Below are positions 19,650 to 27,733 of a stretch of DNA of 64,000 nucleotides, piece after piece. The notes beneath the pieces are model-generated. The model did not search any database, was not told the origin of the DNA, and saw only the letters and a program-made list of their open reading frames with translations. The position numbers were made by a program, and so were the translations under genes. Source of the DNA: Candidatus Amoebophilus asiaticus 5a2 (GTDB lineage Bacteria > Bacteroidota > Bacteroidia > Cytophagales > Amoebophilaceae); contig NC_010830.1 in NCBI RefSeq assembly GCF_000020565.1, positions 1,344,001 to 1,408,000 of the forward strand, read 5' to 3'. Numbering within the stretch: the stretch's first letter is position 1; every line of letters starts with the position of its first letter.

Positions 19650-19679
19650 TAGAATAGCTATACCTAAATAGCTATTCTA
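19650..19679. terminator. Hairpin left of IS1 element
   Basis: Perfect 11-base inverted repeat (19650-19660 and 19669-19679) with an 8-base loop, between the deamidase-like gene's start and the IS1 element. It may be a terminator of a gene displaced by the IS insertions. Confidence 0.5.
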
Positions 19680-19724
19680 AGAAGCAAAAATCAGTTTAAA
19701 AGAGCACTTTAATATAAAATAATA

Positions 19725-20456
19725 GGTATTGTTAAATTAAGATAGGCAGCTGATTATTTAGCTTGGCCATTAGCAGGTTGAGCGATTTTTCTATCATGTG
19801 CACCTGTTTGCTATAGCATTTTCCTTTACGCTTAAATCTTGCTAAATAGTGCCTCATTAAGCTATTATATCCTTCCACTGTATAAGTTTCTGATTTGCTT
19901 TGTCGGTGTTTATCTTTTGGAATAAACTGCTGGTAGCTTTTCCAATAATCACTACAATACAGCTTGCCTATATCCTTGACGCGCTCCCATAACTTCAATC
20001 CGGTTTGTGTCGAGCGATCTCCACACACATATGATATAAAACGCTTGCTCAATCTATCAACAGCTATCCATATCCAGCAGTAGACTTTTTTGAACCCACA
20101 TATGTGTGTATTTCATCCATCTCGACTATATCTACTTGATCTTGTCTTTCTGGTAAACTTACTTGATCTCCACATGCTTTTACCCATTGATAGACTGTTC
20201 CATAGCTTATGTTGAGTATACGGCCTATAGCTCGAAATCCTAATCCTTCTAAGTATAATTGCAACGCTTTTCGCTTAGTAGATACAGGTTTAACATCTGA
20301 TTTGTGACTAACTGTGTAAGGGAAACGGCAACTTTTACACTGGTAGCGCTGTCTACCTCTAACAATTCCATCTTTACAGCTTTGAGTATTATTACATCGA
20401 GGACAATTCATACTTTTTCCTCTAACTTACTAATCCTATCCCAATTTAACAATACC
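19725..20456 (-). mobile_element. IS1-family element
   Basis: 732-bp element bounded by imperfect terminal inverted repeats: GGTATTGTTAAATTAAGATAGG at the left end (two blocks, 19725-19746) and its near-complement at 20435-20456, both starting GGTATTGTTAAATT. It contains one frameshifted transposase gene on the - strand. It interrupts an IS110-family remnant at its right end. No clear target duplication is seen. Confidence 0.8.
19732..20411 (-). CDS. IS1-family transposase (two frames joined at A6G)
   Basis: The upstream frame (20064-20411, 115 residues) has the InsA-like zinc finger CPRCNNTQSCKDG...CKSC, an HTH region, and the first part of the catalytic domain (VEMDEIHTYVG). The downstream frame (to 19732) has the rest of the InsB-like catalytic domain (YCSDYWKSY, VEGYNSLMRHYLARF). 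At 20085-20091 the - strand reads A-AAA-AAG in the zero frame; a -1 slip there joins the frames as ...GSKKVYCWIWIAVDRLSKRF. It may be a programmed -1 frameshift, or an indel in a homopolymer. Unlike classical IS1, the junction falls after the first catalytic Asp, not between InsA and the catalytic domain. Confidence 0.75.
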
Positions 20457-20646
20457 GTAAATTTTTCTTTAATAGCTTGTTGGCCATTGGATGTACTTTT
20501 GTTCTTGCTCTTATACTTGTGCCTGAACTATATTCAAAAGGTGCTAGCCCACAATAAGAGGCCAACTTCTTAGCACTCTCAAATCGTTCAAAATTATAGC
20601 TATACACCATTAAGTAAAGTGCTGTCACTAGCCCTACACTGCGCAC
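20457..20646 (-). pseudogene. IS110-family transposase fragment
   Basis: About 63 residues matching the C-terminal transposase_20 domain of IS110 transposases (SVGLVTALYLMVY, FESAKKLASYCGLAPFEYSSG, ANKLLKKNL). The catalytic N-terminal half is missing and the frame is cut at its 3' side by the IS1 right end at 20456. Confidence 0.75.
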
Positions 20647-20746
20647 AGAAAGTATAATTTGATAAGTTTTCTTTAATTAGAGATCTTCTGAAACCTAAGG
20701 AATAAGCATAAATGTATAAATTAGGGATAAAAAAACAGAAAGATTA

Positions 20747-21388
20747 ATGGAAAACAGTCATCTAAAAACCTTAAAGCCAGAAGAATTCCGTCGCTTAACA
20801 GGCGTAAAGGCTGAGACCTTTGCCAAAATGTTAGCTATCATACAGAAAGCCATTCAAACAAAGAAAGCTAAAGTAGGGCGGCCTAATAAACTGAGTTGTG
20901 AACAAATGCTTTTAATGACTTTAGAATATTTAAGAGAATACCGCACATACTTCCATATTTCAAAAAGTTATGGAATAAGTGAGAGTAATTGCTATTATAC
21001 CATCCGTTTTATTGAAGAGGCATTAATTAAAAGTGGTCAATTCACTTTACCAGGCCGTAAAGCATTGTTAAAAAGCGATATGGAATATGCAGTAATCTTA
21101 ATAGATGCTACAGAGAGCCCCATTGAGCGGCCTAAAAAAAGCAGCGATATTACTACTCAGGTAAAAAGAAACGACATACACTAAAGACGCAACTGGTTGT
21201 CGATAAGCAAACGCGAGCCATAATATGTAGTAGTTTTTCAAATGGAAAGCGGCATGACTTTCGCTTGTTTAAGGAATCTAAGGTACATATAAGCCAGCAT
21301 AGTCAAGCCATAGTAGATACAGGCTATCAAGGGTTAAAGAGGCTACATGACAAATCGCTTATGCCTAAAAAACGCAGTAAAAAGCATT
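20747..21388 (+). pseudogene. IS5-family transposase fragment, frameshifted and truncated
   Basis: The first frame (20747-21184) encodes an N-terminal half like the neighbouring copies (FRRLTGVKAETFAKM, LLMTLEYLREYRTYFHI, catalytic ILIDATESPIERPKK). A -1 shift at the GTAAAAAGAAACG tract continues as GKKKRHTLKTQLVVD... and VDTGYQGLKRLHD to 21388. There it is cut by the left end of the next IS5 copy. The C-terminal 70 residues with the third catalytic residue are absent. Confidence 0.8.
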
Positions 21389-22203
21389 AGAACTGCTGCG
21401 AAAAAGATTGACAAAGAAGATAAAAAGGGTTAAGATGTAATTCTTATTATATAAAAGGAATAAGTATGCATTTAACCTACGCGAGGATAAGCAAACATCC
21501 CTATAACTTTAGAAGAATAACTGGCTTGAGACTAGAAACCTTTGAGCAATTAGTTTTAAAAGTAAGGCCTCTCTTTGAAGAGTTAGAATCGAGCAAGCTG
21601 CGCCATGGTAGGATGAGTCATTTACCTACCTTGGAAGATAAATTGCTCTGTGTACTCATGTATTATCGCACTTATATCTCACATGTGTTTTTAGGCTATT
21701 TGTTTAACTTACACAACGCTAACATATGCCGCTTGTTAAGAAAAATGGAGCCATTACTAGCTAAGAAGATTAGCATTAAAAAAGATCGCAGCTTAACCTC
21801 AGAAAAGGTATTGCGCATATTAGCAGATGTGAGCGAGCAGCCTACGCAAAGGCCTACTAAGAAGCAAAAGAAATCATATTCAGGCAAGAAAAAGCGACAT
21901 ACTATAAAAACAGAGATAGTGATAAGAGAAGATGGAAAGATACTCTCTGTATCCAAATCCCATAAAGGAAGAGTGCATGACTTTAAAATCCGTAAAGGAG
22001 AAAAACTCTTACCTAAAGAAAGCTTAAAGCTAGCAGATAGTGGCTATCAAGGCTGGCAAAAACTACAGAGCAATGTCATGATTCCCTATAAAAAGAGCCG
22101 TAAGCGGCCATTAACCAAGGAGCAGAAAGAACATAACAGAAAGCTATCCTCCATACGCATGAAGGTAGAGCATAAGATAAGAGAGATCAAGGTGTTTAAG
22201 ATT

Positions 22204-23192
22204 AGACCTACTGCGAAAGAGGTTGATAAAGAGAGTAGAAAAGGTTAAAATGTAATCCTTGTTATATACTAAAAGGAATAAGTATGCATTTAACCTACAC
22301 CAGAATAAGCAAGTACCCATACAATTTTAGAAGAATAACTGGATTGAGGCTAGAAACATTTGATAAATTAGTTCAAAAAGTAAGGCCTGTCTTTGAAAAG
22401 TTAGAAGCGAGCAAGCTGCGCCATGGACGTCGGAGCCATTTACCTACCTTAGAGGATAAACTGCTCTGTGTTTTGGTATATTACCGCACCTATATTAGCC
22501 ATGTATTTCTAGGCTACTTATTTAACTTACACAACGCTAACATATGCCGCTTGCTAAGAAAAATGGAGCCCTTACTAGCTAAGAAAATTAGCATTAAAAA
22601 AGATAGGACTTTAACCCCAGACAAGGTATTGCGCATATTAGCAGATGTAAGTGAACAGCCTACGCAAAGACCTAGTAAAAAGCAAAAGAAATCTTATTCA
22701 GGCAAGAAAAAGAGACATACCATAAAAACAGAGATAGTCATCAGAGAAGATGGGAGAATACTGTCTGTCTCCAAATCACATAAAGGAAGAGTGCATGACT
22801 TTAAAATCCGTAAAGGAGAAAAACCCTTACCTAAAGAAAGCTTAAAGCTGGCAGATAGTGGTTATCAAGGCTGGCAAAAGCTACAGAGCAATGTAATGAT
22901 ACCCTACAAAAAGAGCCGTAAGCGGCCATTAACCAAAGAGCAAAAAGACCATAACAGAAAGCTAGCCTCCATACGCATGAAGGTAGAGCATAAGATAAGA
23001 GAGATCAAGGTATTTAAAATTATGGCAGAGGTATACAGGAATTTTCAGAAAAAATATAACCTTCGCTTTAACATTATATCCGGGCTTATAAACTTCAAGT
23101 ACGCTTTTTAACAAATAATGTCGCTAGAGCCAAGCTCCCTTCTTTATTTTATTTAAAATTCTACTCTATTTTACCTCTTTCGCAGTAGGTCT
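22204..23192 (+). mobile_element. IS5-family element, intact inner copy
   Basis: 989-bp element with inverted repeats AGACCTACTGCGAAAGAGGT (22204-22223) and the complement ending at 23192. It is flanked by a direct repeat ATT (22201-22203 and 23193-23195), the target duplication. It carries one complete transposase gene and is inserted in the same orientation as the older copy. Confidence 0.92.
22284..23111 (+). CDS. IS5-family transposase (intact)
   Basis: 275 residues. DDE transposase with first Asp in ILADVSEQPTQRP, second Asp in LKLADSGYQGW and Glu in KVEHKIREIKVF. The N-terminal part has a helical DNA-binding region (FRRITGLRLETFDKL, TLEDKLLCVLVYYRTY). It is highly similar to the interrupted outer copy. 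Complete gene and matching ends suggest it is, or was recently, active. Confidence 0.92.
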   Translation: MHLTYTRISKYPYNFRRITGLRLETFDKLVQKVRPVFEKLEASKLRHGRRSHLPTLEDKLLCVLVYYRTYISHVFLGYLFNLHNANICRLLRKMEPLLAKKISIKKDRTLTPDKVLRILADVSEQPTQRPSKKQKKSYSGKKKRHTIKTEIVIREDGRILSVSKSHKGRVHDFKIRKGEKPLPKESLKLADSGYQGWQKLQSNVMIPYKKSRKRPLTKEQKDHNRKLASIRMKVEHKIREIKVFKIMAEVYRNFQKKYNLRFNIISGLINFKYAF

Positions 23193-23364
23193 ATTATGTC
23201 AGAAGTTTACCGTAACTTTCAGAAGAAATATAACCTGCGCTTTAATATTATAGCGGGTATGATAAACTTCAAGCATGCTTTTTAACAAATAGCGTCGCTA
23301 CTGGCAAGATCCTCTCTCTGTTTTATTCAAATTCCTACTCTATTTTATCTCTTTCGCAGCAGCT

Positions 23365-24296
23365 CTAATTGTTTAGTCCCTTAGTAAAGGTATTAATATT
23401 TTGGTGAAAAAGGTGAGGTTTTTTTTGCCATTGTTCCTCTATCAATTGCCAAGGAGTTTTGCCCTTGAGTGCCTTAAGTCTACGAGCAAAATTATAAGCT
23501 AACAAGAAGTCATTTAAGTGCCGCTCTAACTGCTGATGGCTACTATAATAATAGCTTTGCACAGTAGCCTCTTTGATTGTTCTGTTCATGCGCTCTACCT
23601 GGCCATTGGTCCATGGATGTGCCAGCTGCGTTCTTCTGTGAACGATGCCTTCTTGCTCACAAATGCGGTCAAACATATGCTCGAGCGCTAATTCTCCTTC
23701 TTTCCTGTTTGTAAATTGTACACCATTATCAGTAAGTATTTTATGTATCTTATAAGGAACAAAAGCTATCAGGTCTTCAAGAAAGCCTACGGCTGCTGAC
23801 TTGGAAGCAAATGCATATAAGCGGGCATAACAAAACTTACTAGTTCTATCTATTGCCACAAACAAATACAGTTTACCCTGGGCGGTCTGCACTTCTGCTA
23901 TATCTATATGGAAGTAGCCGATAGGATAAGCTTTAAACTGCTTCTTAGCTGCTTTGTTGTTAAGCTTCACTTTCTCTAGCTTAGGGCAGCCGTGTCGCTG
24001 AAAGCAGCGATGCAAAGTAGAACGCGATAAGTGAGGTATGATTTCTTGTAGAGTGTATAGCGAGTCTCCAAGGGTAACCCTGTAAGCTTTCTAAAAGCAA
24101 TAACAACCTTCTCTTCTTGCTCAGTTAACACCTTAGAACGCTTTACTTTAGGCCCCATAGGCACATCTTGGCAAGAAGTCCTATTTTTCCATTTAGCTAT
24201 TGTCTTACGATTAACTCCAAAACGCCTAGCAAGGGAAGCTATACTCTGTTTTGATAACTGTATTTCTCTACGAGTTTTCTCTGTTGTCGGGCGCAT
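23365..24296 (-). pseudogene. IS481-family transposase, frameshifted
   Basis: The N-terminal frame (23976-24296) has two helix-turn-helix-like regions (SLARRFGVNRKTIAKWKNR, VVIAFRKLTGLPLE). The C-terminal frame (23365-24015) has the rve integrase core: Asp in FHIDIAEVQT, Asp in ILTDNGVQFTNR, Glu in NGQVERMNRTIKE. The frames break near 24010-24070, where the other IS481 copy reads smoothly (LYTLQETIPQLSRSTLHR). The stop codon TAG lies in the target duplication just outside the element's end. Confidence 0.88.
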
Positions 24297-24387
24297 TTAT
24301 GTAGTAATTGTCCCATAGTTTTTTTACTTGGTTTTTATCACTAATAATATCCTTGCTAATATAACCATAATTGTTGGGGACCAAACA
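23370..24387 (-). mobile_element. IS481-family element
   Basis: 1018-bp element with ends TGTTTAGTCCC (from 23370) and GGGGACCAAACA (to 24387), flanked by the six-base direct repeat TCTAAT (23364-23369 and 24388-24393). It landed at the right end of the outer IS5 element. It carries a frameshifted transposase on the - strand. Confidence 0.88.
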
Positions 24388-24584
24388 TCTAATAGATTAG
24401 TGAGTAAAAAGCATACGGCCTATGGCAAACGTAAGAAGTAAAGTTTTTTCATATTTTAAAGTTTAATAACGGAATACGTATTAATGTGCAGTTCGCTTAA
24501 TTGTATTTAAAGTGCACTTGACATCAAGTAGAAGATGCAACAGAGAAGGAAAAGTAAAAATAGAGAGGAATATTTTAATTCTAT

Positions 24585-26825
24585 TTATTCATAAATAACC
24601 ATTCCTACGTTTTCCAAGTAGGTTTCAATATGTGGATATTGATTTATTATTAATTGTTTTGTTTCTCTTGTTATTTTATTACGAATTAACCAAACAATTT
24701 TCACCTGAGTATCCTTTAAGCTTTTAAGCAATTCTATGGCTCCTGTATCACCTATTTTATTAGCTCTTAGATCAACTGAATATATTTGTGTACCCTTTAA
24801 ATTTCGAGCAAATTCAATAGCCCCTTGGTCGTCTATTTTATTGTAGCTTAAATTAACCGTATGTACGCTTGTTCCTTTTAAACCTTTAACAAATTCTATT
24901 GCACCTAAATCTCCTATTAGAGTCCAACTTAAATCAACATCCCCCACATTTGTTCCTTGTAAGGCTTTAGCAAGTTCAGCAGCTACAGCAGGCCCTATTT
25001 GATTAGAAATTAAATTAAGTCTTTCCACACGTGTGCCTCTTAGTCCTTTAGTTAGCTCTACCACTGCGTCAGCTTCTATTATATCGTTTAAATCAACCTC
25101 ACCATAAGGATAATTCCCCTGATCTTTAAATAGTGGATGGTTAATTAAGAACTTAACATCATTAATATTTAATTTGCCAGAATCCTTGAGAAATGGTCTT
25201 ATATTTAAGCAACAATACCTCTGCTGTTTTGCCAATGCTGTTTCAATAGCTTCCTTATGGGGCGCATTCAAAGCAAGAGTTTGCATTTCTAACTCTTGTT
25301 GTATTCTTCTCATTTCAGCCATTTTAGCTTCTTGTTCTTCTTTGTCTTTTTGCCTCTTAGCTTCTTCAGCGCGTTGTTTTTCTTCCAGCTGTTCTTGCAT
25401 TCTTTTCATCCGAACTTCTTGTTCTTCTTTGTCTTTCTGCATTTTAGCTTCTTCAGTACGTTGTTTTTCTTCCAGCTGTTCTTCCAACCTCTTAATCTGA
25501 GCATCGTGTTCTTCTTTCTCTTTCTGTCTTTGAGCTTCTGCTGCTCGCTGTTTTACTTCCACCTCTTTTTTTAATGTTTTAATTTGAGCATCTGCTTCTT
25601 CTCTTTCCCTTTTCCTTTTAATTTCTGCTGCCTGCTGTTGCTCTTGCATCTGTGCTTGTATTTCTTTTACTTTAGCCTCGTACTCTTTTCCCTGATGTCT
25701 CACTTGCGCTTCATGCTCTTCTCTTTCCTTTGTAATACGCACTTCCTGTTCCTCTCTTTCCTGCTTGTGTTGAGCCTTCAGCTCAGCCATGGCTTTTATA
25801 TACTTTTCTTCCATCTGTTGGATCTTCTCCTCAAAGTTCCTGATATCTATCTTACCAAGTTGTATGTTACTGGCGGGCAAGTTATTGATAAGGTCTAACA
25901 ATTTTCTTCTATTTTCATTCACTTCAAAATATACGTTAGCCTTTGCAGCCATCCGCTCCTCTCTTGTGAGCATAATGGTTTGAAAGGGCTGTTTGTGTAA
26001 GGTTATCAAGTATGGCCCTAATCCTCCTTCTTCAATAATTATGTCAATAGTTTCCTGCATAGACTTATTGATAACTAGTCCATATTCAAAGGGAGTCTTG
26101 ATAGCATCACAAATTATATTGATCGCATTTAAATCAGCTTGTCTTAGCCTACCATCATCTAACACTATCACAAAGACCATCTTATAATTACCTCCTTTTT
26201 TTAGTGCTTGTTCTATTTCAGCAGCCGCTTGTTCTCTCATATTTATATCTTCCAAACCTGGGGTATCAATATATAATCTATTTTTATACATATGGGTTTG
26301 ATGATGAGTAGTTAGCCCCTGTCCACGACTTGTGCCTGAAGGAAATTTCGCTTCTTGAAAAATAGAATTACAGAGTGCGCTCTTGCCAACACCAGGATTA
26401 CCGCAGAAAATAACCGCCTCATTAGGTCTGCTTTCCTCAAGCAGCCAGGCTTTACGCACGGTGACACTTATAGGCTTTTCTTGTTCAAATGTTATTTGAA
26501 TGCGTTTTTGTTGTATTTTCTCTTCTAAGCTAGCTATTTCGGTTAGCTTTACCCCTTCATCTACATTTACAGGTATGCCGTCATATATTTTATCGAGTGC
26601 TTGCACTCTGGCTTGTAATGTACTTGATGATCCATAAAAACTAATGCCGTGGCCTTCTTCTGTTGTAAATATTTTATCTAGTATAGACTGTATGTCTCGC
26701 TGCTGGTTTCGCCCTTTATCCTTTATAGCCAGAGGTAAAGTAACCGGAGAATTACAATTCTGAAAAAATGAGCAGATGAATAAAATATATGCTATCAATT
26801 TTAGGAAGTATGTATGCTCCACCAT
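24585..26825 (-). CDS. Lipoprotein with GIMAP-like GTPase, coiled coil and leucine-rich repeats
   Basis: 746 residues. Signal peptide with lipobox FQNC (Cys24). Residues 40-130 hold the N-terminal module shared with three other lipoproteins of this window. The GTPase domain (about 135-320) has G1 CGNPGVGKSALCNS near residue 142, G3 DTPGLED near 187 and a G4-like VINKS near 249, closest to the AIG1/GIMAP type of TRAFAC GTPases. Residues 325-540 are a long charged coiled coil of about 28-residue repeats. Residues 585-735 are ribonuclease-inhibitor-type leucine-rich repeats (e.g. VDLSWTLIGDLGAIEF). The combination with a lipoprotein signal suggests an envelope-anchored or host-directed effector. 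The GTPase and first coil part are nearly identical in DNA to the gene at 27734. Confidence 0.85.
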   Translation of the reverse strand: MVEHTYFLKLIAYILFICSFFQNCNSPVTLPLAIKDKGRNQQRDIQSILDKIFTTEEGHGISFYGSSSTLQARVQALDKIYDGIPVNVDEGVKLTEIASLEEKIQQKRIQITFEQEKPISVTVRKAWLLEESRPNEAVIFCGNPGVGKSALCNSIFQEAKFPSGTSRGQGLTTHHQTHMYKNRLYIDTPGLEDINMREQAAAEIEQALKKGGNYKMVFVIVLDDGRLRQADLNAINIICDAIKTPFEYGLVINKSMQETIDIIIEEGGLGPYLITLHKQPFQTIMLTREERMAAKANVYFEVNENRRKLLDLINNLPASNIQLGKIDIRNFEEKIQQMEEKYIKAMAELKAQHKQEREEQEVRITKEREEHEAQVRHQGKEYEAKVKEIQAQMQEQQQAAEIKRKREREEADAQIKTLKKEVEVKQRAAEAQRQKEKEEHDAQIKRLEEQLEEKQRTEEAKMQKDKEEQEVRMKRMQEQLEEKQRAEEAKRQKDKEEQEAKMAEMRRIQQELEMQTLALNAPHKEAIETALAKQQRYCCLNIRPFLKDSGKLNINDVKFLINHPLFKDQGNYPYGEVDLNDIIEADAVVELTKGLRGTRVERLNLISNQIGPAVAAELAKALQGTNVGDVDLSWTLIGDLGAIEFVKGLKGTSVHTVNLSYNKIDDQGAIEFARNLKGTQIYSVDLRANKIGDTGAIELLKSLKDTQVKIVWLIRNKITRETKQLIINQYPHIETYLENVGMVIYE
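25631..26438. repeat. 808-bp near-identical block, copy 1
   Basis: Matches 28471-29278 at a constant offset of 2840 bases. Roughly six scattered differences lie in the first 160 bases; from about 25794 to 26438 I see none. It covers the GTPase domain and first part of the coiled coil, and ends abruptly inside codons just before the G1 region. Confidence 0.9.
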
Positions 26826-26879
26826 TTTGAATAGTTTGATTATTTACCTATTGAATAACTTAATTGTTTACTTAACAAC

Positions 26880-27509
26880 TCAAGAATTTTTTATGTTTAG
26901 TTCTATTATTTTTTTAGCTGTTTTTAGAAATTCTATTATGTCTGATACTGCCAAGTAGGCTCTACTAAAATTATTCTTAGTAAAAAAATGATTAGGATCA
27001 TTAGACTGAGTATTTGGTCGTAAATCTATGTTTTCAATTTTTATTTTTTTTATAGTTTTAGTTAACTCGTCCTTTGTATCCTCTGAAGCTAAATCATACT
27101 CATTAGGATTATTTTCTCCTTTTTTCAGCATGGCTTTTAAACCTTTTAAAGTCTTAACCTTGTCGTCTAATTGTAACTGGTTCATTAATATAAGAGCATC
27201 CTTCTTGCTTAGTTTAGGAATATCATCTAAATCCCTTTCTATAAATGGTTCCATATAATTTATTACGCAGGGGTTAAGTTGATCTTTTAAGTTTTTCAAC
27301 AGTTTTTTAACTTTTTCCTGCAATTCCTTAAATATCCTCTCTGTTGAGTATTGCTTCTTGTCTTCTGTTAAGTCCTTTTTTTTGTCTTCTGATAAATCCT
27401 TTTTGGTAGGGGTACCTTCTCCACAGTTACAGCTAATTATCAGTATACTTATAAATAAGAATGTAGTAAGCAATTTTATCTTTCTAAGTAGTAGCATGAT
27501 TTTCAACAT
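26880..27509 (-). CDS. Hypothetical lipoprotein
   Basis: 209 residues. Signal peptide with lipobox IISC (near residue 27). A low-complexity KKDLSEDKK/KKDLTEDKK repeat follows, then a predominantly helical, charged region with no family recognised. It sits between two GTPase lipoprotein genes on the same strand. A surface or periplasmic role is inferred only from the signal. Confidence 0.7.
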   Translation of the reverse strand: MLKIMLLLRKIKLLTTFLFISILIISCNCGEGTPTKKDLSEDKKKDLTEDKKQYSTERIFKELQEKVKKLLKNLKDQLNPCVINYMEPFIERDLDDIPKLSKKDALILMNQLQLDDKVKTLKGLKAMLKKGENNPNEYDLASEDTKDELTKTIKKIKIENIDLRPNTQSNDPNHFFTKNNFSRAYLAVSDIIEFLKTAKKIIELNIKNS

Positions 27510-27733
27510 TTATATAATATGTAAATTGTAATGATATTCTAAAATGTAATTCTTCAAAATATTAAATTACTACTTTTATAGGTAGGTATTTTAGTGTAAA
27601 GCTTTTGGAAACATGCATAGTATTCTACTGTTAGCCATTTTCCTATCAACAATCTTGCATAGAAGCTTTTCTATACACACTTAATTGTTCCAGCCACTTA
27701 AACCTACCCTAAAATCTATCCAATATTTTCTTA

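Larger units (their letters stand above)
21466..23285 (+). pseudogene. IS5-family transposase split by IS insertion
   Basis: Coding pieces 21466-22203 (246 codons) and 23196-23285 (30 codons with stop) join in frame across the inner IS and one ATT duplication to restore a 275-residue transposase, the same length as the inner copy. Catalytic pattern: ILADVSEQPTQRP, LADSGYQGW, and MKVEHKIREIKVF. Without precise excision it ends in IS-derived residues at 22248 and is inactive. Confidence 0.9.
21389..23366 (+). mobile_element. IS5-family element, interrupted by a second copy
   Basis: Outer element with ends AGAACTGCTGCG (from 21389) and CGCAGCAGCTCT (to 23366), imperfect inverted repeats of each other. 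A second copy of the same family sits inside its transposase gene at 22204-23192. Its left end cuts the preceding IS5-like fragment. Confidence 0.8.

Noticed and set aside
21378-24418. The 12-base direct repeat AGTAAAAAGCAT on both sides of the IS5/IS481 nest, considered as a target duplication
   Set aside because: The repeats are not at the element ends and the distances differ on the two sides; better-placed ATT and TCTAAT duplications explain the insertions.
25174-25898. Several Phe/Ser-rich + strand frames opposite the coiled-coil regions (also 28040-28738)
   Set aside because: Antisense of Glu/Lys/Gln-rich coiled coil gives long hydrophobic-looking open frames; they are shadows of the lipoprotein genes.
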